From Isoetes engelmannii (Eukaryota > Streptophyta > Lycopodiopsida > Isoetales > Isoetaceae): a stretch of 20,783 nucleotides of DNA. The DNA lies in the NCBI GenBank assembly GCA_011763485.2, contig JAANSK020277380.1:1-20783 (forward strand). The letters run 5' to 3'. The notes beneath the pieces are model-generated. The model did not search any database and was not told the origin of the DNA. It worked only from the letters and a program-made list of their open reading frames with translations. Positions 1 through 9,409 of the stretch are shown here, one piece after another. The number at the start of each line of letters is the position of its first letter. The first letter of the stretch is position 1. A program made the position numbers and the translations under genes.

Positions 1-199
1 GATTGGTAATGAAATCTATTAAAAAAGGGGGGGGGGGGAAGGGAATTATGAACCATTTTATGTAGTCAATAATAATAAAAGAGATAAGAAATTGAAGCAC
101 TCGACTTCCACTTTAAATGAAGGCAAGTGTTTAGCAATTTGCCATGTCAAGGCTTATCTTCTACATTCAATAATGTTCTAGTTAATGACCAGTTGTATA

Positions 200-308
200 C
201 AAGAAAGATTGGGAGGCTTGAATTCCAGGGTGGAAGCATTGCCAGTCAGTGTGCGCATCACGGAGGCAATGCTTGCAACCCAAAATTCAAGCCTCTAGAT
301 CTTTCTTG
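200..308. repeat. Imperfect 44-nt inverted repeat (hairpin)
   Basis: The left arm 200-243 and right arm 265-308 are reverse complements over 44 nt with no gaps: 36 of 44 positions are Watson-Crick pairs and two more are G-U wobbles. The loop 244-264 is 21 nt. Unpaired positions cluster in two internal bulges, leaving paired blocks of about 10, 12 and 10 nt. The size resembles a plant miRNA precursor or a very short MITE. I recognise no known miRNA in either arm. Transcription is not shown, so the function is open. Confidence 0.7.
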
Positions 309-420
309 CAACGTAAAGTTGGGTTAAAGGAAATCCGAGCCACGGAGCCAATCACGTTGTGCCACATGGCCAATCTTAATGTTGACTGAAATTGTTTATT
401 ATCTAATAAACATGATCTAA

Positions 421-466
<46 letters not shown>

Positions 467-467
467 T
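421..467. repeat. (TAT)n microsatellite
   Basis: About 15 uninterrupted copies of the trinucleotide ATT/TAT, followed by a short TTTTAT run. This is an ordinary simple repeat in AT-rich intergenic DNA. A homopolymer G run also lies near 28-38. Confidence 0.95.
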
Positions 468-677
468 TATTTTATTGTGAAATTCCTGAATGGCGGGACA
501 AATTTCTATCTCTGTTTTACTCTGCAACGTTAACACTCGCAATTCTATTGTTTTCACCTAGCATTCTGCATATTTTTACTGGCTTGGATCACGCGTCGTC
601 ACTGCTAACACCCCAGAATTTGAAGCAGGAGGTGATTCTTGTATATGTGGATGTAACCTAAGTGTAAATTCTTACAA

Positions 678-757
678 GTAAAATTGGCAGAATGCACGTA
701 AAATTGGCCGGAATGGTATTAAAACACCTAGAATGCAGGTAAAATTTGCCACAATGC
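678..757. repeat. Short imperfect direct repeats
   Basis: Three units of the pattern GTAAAATTKGCMRNAATG begin at 678, 698 and 739. Extra copies of AGAATGCA lie between and after them. They sit just outside the fold-back element that starts near 811. No function is visible. Confidence 0.6.
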
Positions 758-810
758 GTAGTAAAAAGAAGAATGCAGAAGTATAAAATTGCTTCGTCTA
801 AAAAGAAGAA

Positions 811-1253
811 AGGGAAAAAATATGAAATACTCTTATGTTTTGCTAAAATTGTCCAAATGGCCCTAGTTTTGGGGGTATTTTTTTATGGAAAGGAATGTAA
901 CTTTTCTGTGATGATCCAAACGAGAATGTGTTCTCCAGACATATTGTAGAGGAGGATGAGATCTTTCCAGGAAACCTAAGACTACCTAAATCGGAGTCCG
1001 AAATCACAGGTTATGTGATTTTTAATACACAAGAAAATTGTAAGAATTTAGGAGGGATTAGAAGACCATAAGTCCAGACTCCGATTCTGGTGACCTTAAC
1101 TTTGACGGAAAGATTTCATCCTTCTCTACAATGCATCTGAAGAATACATTTTAATTTGGATCGTCGCAAAAATATTGCGGTTATTTCCATTAAAATACCC
1201 TCAAAACGAGGGACAATTTTAGCAAAACATAAAGGTATTTCACAATTTTTCCC
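811..1253. mobile_element. Long fold-back element (MITE-like), arms about 190 nt
   Basis: The stretch 811-1003 pairs with the reverse complement of 1071-1253 almost along its whole length. Shared blocks include the bases around 832-853 versus 1211-1231 (TATGTTTTGCTAAAATTGTCC), 946-957 versus 1112-1123, and 987-997 versus 1077-1087. Divergence and small indels are spread along the arms, and the central spacer is about 67 nt. Nothing in it looks coding. Such structures are usual for MITEs or inverted duplications that yield small RNAs. No clean terminal repeat or target-site duplication could be fixed by eye, so the superfamily is unknown. Confidence 0.75.
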
Positions 1254-1392
1254 TAAGGAAAATGCCTGCCCCGTGGTATAGCTTCATTGGCTGTCAGGCA
1301 GAGTAGGTTACATTTACGTAGGATGCAATGCAATAGTAAGCTATGGGAGGATGTTTGGGTATGTACAATTACGTTAGGTCAGAGGCTGGGCA

Positions 1393-2762
1393 ATGAGCCG
1401 CGCAGTATTTGTTCTTTTTGGGGATTCCATAACCCAACAGTCTTTCGGGCCTGGCGGATGGGGAGCTGCGCTTGCTCATAGCTATGCCCGTAAGGTGAGT
1501 CGCTCAGACACTTTTCCAGATCTCTGAGTCAGTGCAGGCTGCAAAATTGTGTAGTATAACTTATCTAAGTTCAGGCAGATGTGCTTCTCCGAGGATACAG
1601 TGGATACAACACGAGATGGGCACTTTTCTTGCTGAATGAAATCTTCCCCTTGGTACGTGACCTGCATTTTGAGTTTAGTACTTCTGCTCTAAATATCAGC
1701 TTTTAAGTTATTCTTCCAATTGTACTTTAGACTATTACTGTCAACCTTTAATCTAAGTCCTGCTAGTATTGTTAGTGTTATATCTGCATCGTTCTTGCAC
1801 CTGCAAATTGACCCGGATTCTTTTAGAAATTTGCACTGTCAATCTTTTTGGTATATTAACATTCTACATCTCCGTTCTGCTTATTATGCCCTTTTCCTGC
1901 ATCATTCTTATGCCTGCATTTTGATAATGTTTAATGTTAATATTTTATCTTTTTGTCAGACATTATCAAAACCTATATCTTTGGTGACTGTGTTTTTTGG
2001 AGCAAATGATTGTGCCCTTCCAGATAGGTCAAATGCACGCCAGCATGTTCCAATCTCTGAATACAAGAGCAATCTTTCTCAAATTGTATCTCACCTGAAG
2101 GTTTGAAGCATAAATATGTTTTTAAAAAATTATGACAAACAACCTTAGAAATTTTGTGTGACAGAGGCTGCCAGGCTCACCTCAGATTATATTAATCACA
2201 CCACCACCTATAGATGAAAATGGCCGTCAAATTTATGCCAGGTTTAGACTTGCTTCTGATGTTTATAGTACAGCATTGTGAATGCTTAGAATATTCATTT
2301 TATAAGGTCTCAATCTGTTGAACTCTTTATATATCCAGGGCCAAATATGGAGATGGTGCTACGGACCTTCCAGAGCGGACAAATGAAACCGCTGGCCTGT
2401 ATGCAGAAGCATGTGTGGCAGTCGCAAAAGCAACAGGAACACATATCATTGATATTTGGTCTAAATTTCAAAAGCAGACCAACTGGCAAAAGCTTCTGAG
2501 GTTTGATTTGAGACATTGATCCATGCAAGCTACTTCTATATAAGACAGCACCTATGGCTTGAGTTTTTAAGAAACTGACTATTAGTTGTGTGGCTGTAGT
2601 GATGGCCTGCACCTAACCTCTGAAGGCAATATGGTTGTCTACATAGAAGCACTTCAAATCCTACAGAAAATTGGCTTAGGAGAAGCTGATCTGCAAGTAG
2701 ATTTTCCGTTCAGTTTGGATATCAACAATGAGGACCCAAAATTATCTTTCAAATGCAGATAA
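1393..2762 (+). CDS. GDSL/SGNH esterase, isoamyl-acetate-hydrolase (IAH1/CPRD49) type
   Basis: Six exons: 1393-1494, 1575-1652, 1960-2100, 2165-2241, 2339-2500 and 2600-2762. They total 723 nt and give 240 residues. Every proposed intron has GT...AG ends and the phases match. The start ATG at 1393 is chosen because it lies just before the family's N-terminal block. Block I has the nucleophile, FGDS with Ser12. Block II is LRGYSGYN with Gly41. Block III is FFGAND with Asn76. Block V is SDGLHL with Asp188 and His191. This is the full SGNH set, and the length matches plant IAH1-like esterases (about 240-255). The family hydrolyses acetate or other short-chain esters; the true substrate is not shown. 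No signal peptide is visible at the N-terminus, so a cytosolic enzyme is likely. Family assignment is firm; exon ends are from inspection, without transcripts. The last intron acceptor (GTAG at 2596-2599) is the least typical splice site. Confidence 0.93.
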
Positions 2763-2796
2763 TAGAAACGATTTCTGCTACATAAGACTTGCAATG

Positions 2797-2802
2797 AATA
2801 AA
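2797..2802 (+). terminator. Possible polyadenylation signal of the GDSL esterase gene
   Basis: AATAAA lies 35 bases after the stop codon of the esterase. It is a plausible near-upstream element, but plant signals are loose and no transcript end is known. Confidence 0.35.
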
Positions 2803-3315
2803 CGCAGGAAGCAAAGATATAGTGGCTATCATTTTAACAGTACCCTTAACTAAAGTAGTATCTGAAGTGTCAGGACATGATTGATTATATATTATTCAGA
2901 TGCTGCTAGAGGTATACATACTTTTTCTATGGCACAATAATTGCCCTCAAAGTCAATATATTGTATGAGGTCGTGACTGATAACTTTACAATTTAGGGCT
3001 GTACTTATTAGATAGAGATAAGATGATGTTTATCAATGTGTTACTGATGAGGGCCCTGTTTCTCCTGAAGAATGTTACATTCTGCAAATGTTCCATGTTA
3101 CGGTACGCGGCTAAAGGATAATTCAAGCGATGGTTATAAAGTGAATGGAAGTTCTTATTAGGGTAGCTCTTTGTTTTCTTTGAGGAAAGTGCTGAACTGG
3201 CCATTGACATCAAGGTAGTGCATCATAGGTCAAGTTGATAGAGCTTTCTTCCTAGTGGCAAGTCTTCTCGTTATGCATGTAATATAGCTGCTGATTGTAT
3301 AGAAAAGGCGCCTGC
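2803..3315. other. Intergenic stretch, no gene seen
   Basis: AT-rich sequence without a credible reading frame, splice pattern or RNA gene. Short frames on the minus strand near 2986-3213 show no recognisable protein character. Confidence 0.5.
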
Positions 3316-3380
3316 TTCAAATTTAAGGTCTTCAAATTTAAGGCTGCCACAAGAGGATGACAATTTAAGGTCTTCAAATT
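3316..3380. repeat. Short direct repeats (TTCAAATTTAAGG)
   Basis: Units at 3316-3330 and 3331-3345 are adjacent near-identical 15-mers. A further related stretch (CAATTTAAGGTCTTCAAATT) follows at 3361-3380. It looks like local slippage in intergenic DNA. Confidence 0.75.
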
Positions 3381-3530
3381 CTGGCGCAGAGAAAGCAGGG
3401 AGGACTCAGTGGAGAGTGTCACATTGAGTGAAGTTGACTATGGATTTAAAGTTGGGAATCCAACGTACCAAATCAAGCTGCGATGCCGAGCATGACCAAG
3501 TAAAATCTCTAAATTCTTGTATCCAAGAAT

Positions 3531-3596
3531 GCCCCCACGGCTTAAATTCCGTGGGGGAATTGCCTGTTTTCCCTACGGAATTTAAGCCATAAGGGC
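3531..3596. repeat. Nested inverted repeat around GGCTTAAATTCCGT
   Basis: The left unit 3531-3557 pairs with 3571-3596 through a shared core, CGGCTTAAATTCCGTGGGG against its near-perfect complement. The left unit is itself a near-perfect palindrome (CCCCCACGG, then an 8-nt centre, then CCGTGGGGG). The arrangement resembles a remnant of a small fold-back transposon. No flanking duplication was found. Confidence 0.7.
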
Positions 3597-3619
3597 GTAA
3601 GAGCATTTGTGTGACGTGA

Positions 3620-4284
3620 ACGTAAGTTGGCCTTTTTTTTTTCTTACCGTGGCATCTTGCTGGCGCTTGCTTTGAGGTGGAAAATGTTAGTGACAATTAA
3701 TTCACCCACAATTTTCTCTCTCTTTCTCCTTCACGAACTAGCTATGGCGTTCTAAATGGCGCCAGGCCATTTACAAAGGCGCTAAGGCATTTTGGCATGC
3801 TTTTTTATGGCGCTGCTTGACTTTTGAAAGCGCCATACTGTTGCGGACGCGGAGGTGATCAACAAGAAATTTTGATGTTTTTGCTTACATTTTGTTGCAT
3901 TCTTACAAATCTTGCTCATAGGTGGCTCGGTGACTCTTCTTGGCGAGTTTTTGAGGTCTTGTCGAGTTCAGGAGGTTTTGCAGATATCTGGAGGTTGTTG
4001 CAGAGTTCTTTGTCGAGTTTTCGAGCTTCCCTTTTTCTTTTTCTTGAGCTTCTTTGCGAGTTTTCGAGCTTCCTGCCGAGTTTGAAGTCATTCTTACCAA
4101 GTCTTGTAAGCACATTCTTGTTTCTTGTGTTTATCTTACACTTTTTATGCTAATCTCTCCTTCTTTTATTATGCAGTTAGTTTTCCTTCTTCTGGAGGTG
4201 CGAGATGGCTAGATGCTGAGGATATGTTTACTTTATCGTATTCTGTAATCTGTTAAGTGCTGCTCAAGCACTGAGTATGGTGAT
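3620..4284 (+). other. Leader region of the Crypton-like pseudogene, with short repeats
   Basis: There is no convincing coding sequence here. It contains a GGCGC-rich patch with an 8-bp inverted pair (ATGGCGCT at 3807 and AGCGCCAT at 3829-3836). It also holds two copies of CGAGTTTTCGAGCTTCC at 4014-4030 and 4057-4073 inside a pyrimidine-rich stretch. Frames such as 3824-4153 are low-complexity Ser/Leu/Phe strings made by that stretch. It may be a promoter or untranslated leader of the downstream frame, which is an inference from position only. Confidence 0.35.
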
Positions 4285-4437
4285 GTGAGGCTTATAGGAA
4301 TGGATGCGCCTTCATTCAATTTTGTCGAAGATCAGAACATTTTGGAGGATGTTACAAATACCGTGCATGCAGATTTTGAAGCAAAACTTATTATTAATAT
4401 GATTACTGAAGAGGTCATGGATATGCAACAGTACATT

Positions 4438-4557
4438 GTAAAAGAGAATGTAGATCCTGCTAAAGAGAATATAGTTTTTGCTAATACTTTTGTTCTGCCG
4501 AGTCTTCTAAGCGTGGACTGTCTGACTGACTTTGTTAAAGAGAATGTAGATCCTGCT
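4438..4557 (+). repeat. Internal repeat encoding VKENVDPA twice
   Basis: The 24-mer at 4438-4461 recurs at 4534-4557 with one mismatch, 96 bases apart, so in frame. Both copies give VKENVDPA, and both are followed by a similar short segment ending in VLPS. A partial third trace (AAAGAGAATAT) follows the first copy. It is an in-frame segmental duplication within the recombinase-like frame. Confidence 0.8.
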
Positions 4558-5306
4558 AATGTTCTGCCTTCTTTTGGTAGCTTGCTTGAAAGAGTTGGAA
4601 TGCATATAAGAAATCCTACAGTGCTTTGTAATGGTTCCAGGGTCCCATTTGTGGAGCTTGATGAGGAGCTTCAAAGGGACGTTGATGCTACTATGGGCCA
4701 GAAAAAAGATTCGATCTTTGGAGGGAGTTTTCTGGAATTAGTACAGCTTTAGAGTTTTCAAGGCTGCTGGAACATTTCATGTTGCATGTTATTAAGAATA
4801 ATGGCCACTTTTATCCCCCTGAATCGTAAGTATATATTTTATGTATTTTGTTTTCTTTATCTACACTTACTAACTTTGTTTTTTAATTTGCAGATTGCAT
4901 GATATGTGTAGGAAGTTTGGGAACATGATAAGAAGGCATTCGGAAATAAGGATTGCGCAAACTGGAATTAATGAGCAGACCTTTGACATCAAGAAGTCTT
5001 CTATTCTCGAGCGTGCACGGTTAGCTTGTATAGCTAGCATGGGGAGGTCCAGGAAGATTCCAAGTGCTTGCCAGAAGCGAAAAAAGGTGGATGAAATCAG
5101 TTTTGTTGATAGGAGGTTCTTGTACTATTGTGTAGGTAGGTTTGCTATTCGAGGGCAGAACGAGTTGTATTTAAACCAGTTATATTTGCTTTTGATTAGT
5201 GCTTTTCTGGTTGGTGAAGTGAATGGGGAAGAGTTCCTTGAATATATTGAGAGACTAAGTAAGAATTATGATGTAGACATGAATCATTATCAGGAAGAGC
5301 AGTTCA

Positions 5307-5328
5307 GAATGCCATGCGAATGCCATGC
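5307..5328 (+). repeat. 11-bp tandem duplication causing a frameshift
   Basis: GAATGCCATGC occurs twice back to back (5307-5317 and 5318-5328). Eleven bases is not a multiple of three. Upstream of it the recombinase frame is open in one phase, and downstream the family-like frame continues in the phase expected if one copy were absent. This is direct evidence for the mechanism of one break. Confidence 0.9.
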
Positions 5329-5496
5329 AAGTGCTATGATTCTGACGTTGTCTTGATGTACAACCAATATGAGAGGCATTTGGCTGCGGGGAAGCCTGAT
5401 AAAGATGGAAACATTGTTAGGTTTTGCTTTATGTAGTTGATTCAGAATTACAATAAGACTTGGTATAATTCTACTAATCGAGTTAGCACAAGAACA

Positions 5497-5562
5497 CTTG
5501 CTTCCTGGGTGAAATATATGTTAGTTGTTCTTGCTTCCTTGGTGAAATATATGTTAGCAATT
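5497..5562 (+). repeat. 33-bp in-frame tandem duplication
   Basis: Units 5497-5529 and 5530-5562 are near-identical and encode LASWVKYML/LASLVKYML. The duplicated segment lies in the helix before GIEGKF in the recombinase domain and inserts 11 residues. Confidence 0.9.
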
Positions 5563-5996
5563 GTTGGAATTGAGGGTAAATTCTTGGGCAAGTTTGGACG
5601 CACTACAGTCATATCAAGGATGATCAAGGTTGGAGTTCTACAATCTGTTGGCATGAGAATTACGGGACAGCTAGCTTCTGAAGCATACCACAGATAACTT
5701 CATTGCTTTGTTTTTTTGTTTGATTTTGTTGCTTTGTTTTTGACATGTTCTTTTGAAGATATGACAAGATGGTGGATTTGCAAGCCAACTGTGCAACGGA
5801 CGTGGTGACGAAACCCTTTGATGAAAATGGTAGCAGAAGAACTCGTGATGCTGTTTATAAGGACGAGCTGAAGTGAGCCGATGAGATTGATCGTTCGGCA
5901 GGTGGTAAAACTTTTGCTTTGATTGATAGTAGTATAACAAGTCATTACGAGCTGAATGTTGGTAGTTCTGGAATTGTGGATCAGAAAGTGACAACT

Positions 5997-6056
5997 AATG
6001 TTGTAGCTCCTGCTATTGAACTCCAGAATATTGTAGCTCCTTCTATTGAAGTTCAA
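5997..6056 (+). repeat. 30-bp in-frame tandem duplication
   Basis: Units 5997-6026 and 6027-6056 encode NVVAPAIELQ and NIVAPSIEVQ at the tail of the recombinase-like gene. The copies differ at five positions, so this event is older than the 11-bp one. Confidence 0.85.
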
Positions 6057-6071
6057 TCGGATGATATATAG

Positions 6072-6479
6072 CAACTGCAACAGGCTTCCATGACATGCTC
6101 CTCCCTAGTCCTTCCTTCCATAAGGAGTGAACATTTCACCGCATACTCAAATATAAATTAAATAAGTTAGCTTGCTTTGCGTTCTAATAAATTGATTCCA
6201 TAGCTTAGCATTTCATTTTGACCAGCTGCAACTCCATGCCATTGCATACTCTCGAAGCCTCCATAAGCTTCTCCAGGCCATTTTTTATTTACATCCTTCT
6301 ACTATCCAGCTAGGAGATTAACATGCCTCACCTTAACTCCACATTTATTTCTTAGCAATGGAATTACATATTATCACATTTAAAATCACTTAGATTCCTT
6401 TACTACACCCACTTGACTTAGGTCCTCGTGGTAGTCACATACACATGCTTCGGTAGGGGCCGCTCGGAGGGGCAAGTGG
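6072..6479. other. Spacer between two mobile-element remnants, no gene seen
   Basis: AT-rich sequence with no credible frame. It may contain the 3' untranslated part of the recombinase-like gene, but no clear end signal was found. Confidence 0.4.
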
Positions 6480-6493
6480 ACCTCCACCTTCCC

Positions 6494-8702
6494 TCATAAT
6501 TGCTGGTTTGATAAGGAATGCCGCGAATTAAAATGCCAGCTTCGCCAGGTCACTGACCCAATTGAGCATCCCAGGTGATCATCACCCAGTAACGCAGATT
6601 CCTCAAGAGCAAGAAGGTTGTGTATTTTGCGGAATGCCAGCAACGAATGTTTGACCTCTTGGACCGTCACCCCAGGGTATTTTGGCGAGAGGTGCTGAAG
6701 AAGTCACGGCAACCTGTAGGAAACATTACTACAGAGCAATGGGTCCAATACCTGCAACAATTATATGATCCTTTGGGCGGGCAGACGCCACCACAGACGG
6801 GACTGACCACTGGTCATCACAGAGGACGACGTAATCATGGGCCTCCAGTGGCTGGCCAATGGGAAACAAATTTGGATGATATATAGGCGGAACGCCTCAA
6901 ATGGGCCGGGCCGCCAATGGTGCCTGTACTGACAACGATGTCAATAGAGCACTGAAGGAGGACTCCCTTTGCAGTGGACTTGCAGCAAGGTTGTCCCCAT
7001 ATACAAGGCCGGAGACCCGCACTCTCCGGCCAACTACTGCACTATAATGGTCAGCTCTCTCTTTTTGGAAACTCTTGGCTACCATTATCGGACAGCGGAT
7101 AACCATATGGGCAGAGAACTCAAATGTTCGTGCTCTCACCCAGGTAGGCTTTCGCCCTAGCCACTCTACCATTGACCATCTATTCACCCTGAGAGCCATC
7201 ATTGAGGATAGCAGAAATCGCTGACAGGACCTCTAATGTTGTTTCGTTGACATCGCCAAGGCTTTTGACACGGTACCTTGAGCCAAGTTGTGGAACATAT
7301 TGCAGCAGCTTGGGGCCCCCATAGAGTTGTAGAATGTGATATACAGGTTGTATGAGGCATGTTCAAAACGCCTGGCACCATCAGGACAAGCGGTGGTCAG
7401 CAGTATTGGCGTACGCCAGGGTTGTCCCCTTTCACCTACACTTTTTGATATGTACTACATTGACCAGTTAGAACATTGGCTGGCCAAGCACGTGGGAATG
7501 AGCACCCCGCTACTACACCACATCGTCAGGCAACTCATATACGCTGACAATGTGGACCTCTTGGCCCATACTCCAGAAGACATGCAGCACCACCTGACTG
7601 CCAGTATACAGGCATGCGAGTTAACTTGGTGAAGACTAAGGTCCTGCTCGCGTCATTCTCTCGTCACCCCAAGGCCACCTTCCTTCACGTACCAAGGGCA
7701 AAACGTGGAAGTGACTCCTACATACAAGTATCAAGGAATTGAGTTCTCCACTACCACGCACTAGGATAGCTGCATTCGGTTGTGTGTTGCTGCAGGCTGG
7801 AAGACCTTACAGATCATGCAGAACTATATTCATTACGCAGAGCTGTATGCTTGGGATCATCAGTCACGCCTGTTCAGAGCTTTGGTTGAGCCAGTTCTCT
7901 TGTACGGGGTCGAAGAAGGGTCCAGTCATGTCCGAACCACATAGAATGACCTTGAACGGGTGCAGAAGGCCTTATTGGCACGAGCACTATGGGTCCCACA
8001 GTGCCATAATTAGCTATTGCTACAGGAAACAGGTTTTCTGCCACTCCAGAGAGCAGCGATGTGCCGCCACCTCCTGTACTTTCAAACGTGGGGGATGACC
8101 GCGTACTTAAGAGGGTCTTAGCAGTCGCAATGGGTTCGTAACACCTTAAAGCATGTTGGAAGGACAAGCAGGCCCAGTGGCTCTCCCAATGGCATGTCTA
8201 GGTGCACAGGTGCATGCAGGTTCACACAAAGAAGGAGCACGAGGAATTGAAAACATACCTAGACACTTGTTTCCTCAGCAAGTTGTAGGACACCGAGGCT
8301 CTGGCACAGGTCAAGCTGGCACATTACAGATAGCAGATGAATCCCACACTCACGCAGGGCCCACATCAGTACCTATGCGCCCCTCTATCCATGAAAAAAC
8401 GTAGGCTGATAGCTTCCATTCACATAGGTGGGCATCACCTCCATATCGAAATGGGGCGTTGGGCAAGGGAAGCACGTGAGGATAGGACTTGCTAGTGCTG
8501 CCATCAAGGGGCCATTGACGATGAACATCATGCTCTGCAAGCCTGCCCATCGTATGAACAGATTAGGGCGCAGTATCCACAATTAGTGGTGCCTAACCAG
8601 CCATTGCATCGTCTGTTGAGCACCGACTCAGTGGGATCTCTTGGATCATACCTCCAGGAAGTCATGGACGAGCGGAATCGGCTCTGCCCTTCTAGGTCAT
8701 GA
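6494..8702 (+). pseudogene. LINE ORF2 reverse transcriptase, broken
   Basis: The linker begins with CWFDKECRELKCQLRQ (about 6501) and continues with HPRVFWREVLKKS (6673 onward). RT blocks follow: VVPIYKAGDPHSPANY (about 6986), VGFRPSHSTIDHLFTLRAII (near 7145-7205), FVDIAKAFDTVP (about 7245), GVRQGCPLSPTLF (near 7410) and LIYADNVDLLA (about 7534-7566). The C-terminal part has MKKRRLIASIHIGGHHLHIEMGRW, then a Cys/His cluster and DDEHHALQACPSYEQIR, ending at TGA 8700-8702. This is the usual LINE order: reverse transcriptase, then a zinc-knuckle-like end. The frame is interrupted by many stops (for example TGA before 7225, TAG near 7332 and 8193) and frameshifts. The catalytic YADD box reads YADN (7540-7551), so the enzyme would be dead even if the frame were whole. 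The family call is firm. Confidence 0.9.
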
Positions 8703-8860
8703 TGGCATCTTGATGTACAGTATATCAGCAAGTTTAGTACTGCCAAGTTTTTTCCCCTGAAAACCCTTCGGGACATGGGTTTTTTCATCCTGGCTATAAT
8801 GCGCTTGTTGTTTTCTCTTTGTTTGGGGCCCATAGGCCAATTGGTCTCCGTGGATGATAA

Positions 8861-8925
8861 ACTCCACTCCACTCCACTCCACTCTCCCCTCCCCCCTCCC
8901 CCCCCCCTCCACTCTACTCTACGTT
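8861..8925 (+). repeat. LINE 3' tail: (ACTCC)n and pyrimidine run
   Basis: About five ACTCC units begin at 8861, right after the conserved LINE 3' end (CATAGGCC...GGTCTCCGTGG). They pass into a C/T tract with runs of C and further CCACTCTACTCTAC. Ending in a short tandem repeat instead of poly(A) is known for several non-LTR clades. Confidence 0.8.
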
Positions 8926-9409
8926 CAAATCAATAAATCCTGGTTCTTTTCTTAGAAGAAGAGCAAGCTAAGCATCCCCTGGTGTAAGGGAAACACCGAC
9001 CTGAGAACCACTTCGGGGATAGTCCTTTGACACCTTGCAGCTGCTTCCTTTCCAAAATATGCCATCCTTTCATCTTCTAGCTCTAGGAAGCAAGTTGTAC
9101 AAGAAGATACAATGGTGCAGTCAATTTTGAATCAGCTTCACACTTTCTGACATAACTCCATCATACGGATGAATTTCGTCCTTATGAAATCCAATTTGGA
9201 AAGCTGATTCAAAACCTTTCCAGTAAAGTAAAAATCACCTGAATTAGATTCAGGGTCACTGAGATATGATGCTCTAAAGTTCGGCCAGCAAAACTGCCTA
9301 GAAATTGCTCCTGTTGCCTCCTTCTAGACCCTCATAGAAACTGATACCCATTGCTCGAGACTGCTCAGAATTGCACTCGGTACTGTTGGGAGTGAAATCC
9401 CAAAAGACG

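Larger units (their letters stand above)
4285..6071 (+). pseudogene. Decayed Crypton-type tyrosine recombinase (DUF3504-like) gene
   Basis: Coding-like frames run in order: 4285 to about 4705; about 4705-4825, with the junction at an A6 run; intron 4826-4893 (GT...AG); 4894 to about 5317; 5332-5693; and 5759-6071. Together they follow the Crypton/DUF3504 layout. The SAM-like N-terminal part has HFYPPESL. First-arginine region: FAIRGQNE. Then FLEYIERLSKN, a cysteine box, TWYNS and IVGIEGKF follow. Near the end are GRTTV (usual NHSLRAT) and TGQLASEAYHR (usual TGHRS...YKR). The first Arg, the second-box Arg and the final Tyr remain, but the two catalytic His positions read Lys and Gln. Lesions: a frameshift near 4705, an 11-bp duplication at 5307-5328 that shifts the frame, TAG at 5434-5436, an AT instead of GT donor at 5694, and TGA at 5874-5876. 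Crypton recombinases cut and join DNA through a tyrosine. This copy is very unlikely to work. The assignment rests on motif order recalled for the family, not on a search. Confidence 0.72.
6480..8925 (+). mobile_element. 5'-truncated LINE (non-LTR retrotransposon), copy 1
   Basis: From left to right: the end of the endonuclease-RT linker, the reverse transcriptase, the C-terminal CCHC-like domain, a 3' untranslated region and a simple-repeat tail. No endonuclease domain is visible upstream, so the insertion is 5'-truncated, or its 5' part is unrecognisable. The 3' untranslated region (about 8703-8860) and the protein C-terminus match the minus-strand copy at 16581-18095, which shows that both belong to one family. 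Target-site duplications were not found by eye. Confidence 0.88.

Noticed and set aside
1720-2106. Single 128-codon plus-strand frame taken as a gene
   Set aside because: Only its 3' part (from 1960) is real; it is exon 3 of the esterase, and the earlier part is intron.
3824-4153. 109-codon plus-strand frame rich in Leu, Ser and Phe
   Set aside because: Produced by pyrimidine-rich repeats (CGAGTTTTCGAGCTTCC); no protein character and no match to the downstream gene.
9384-9402. TGTTGGG...CCCA as an LTR start
   Set aside because: No second LTR, primer-binding site, polypurine tract or gag/pol frame was found. A similar string at 10822 is too short to pair as an LTR.
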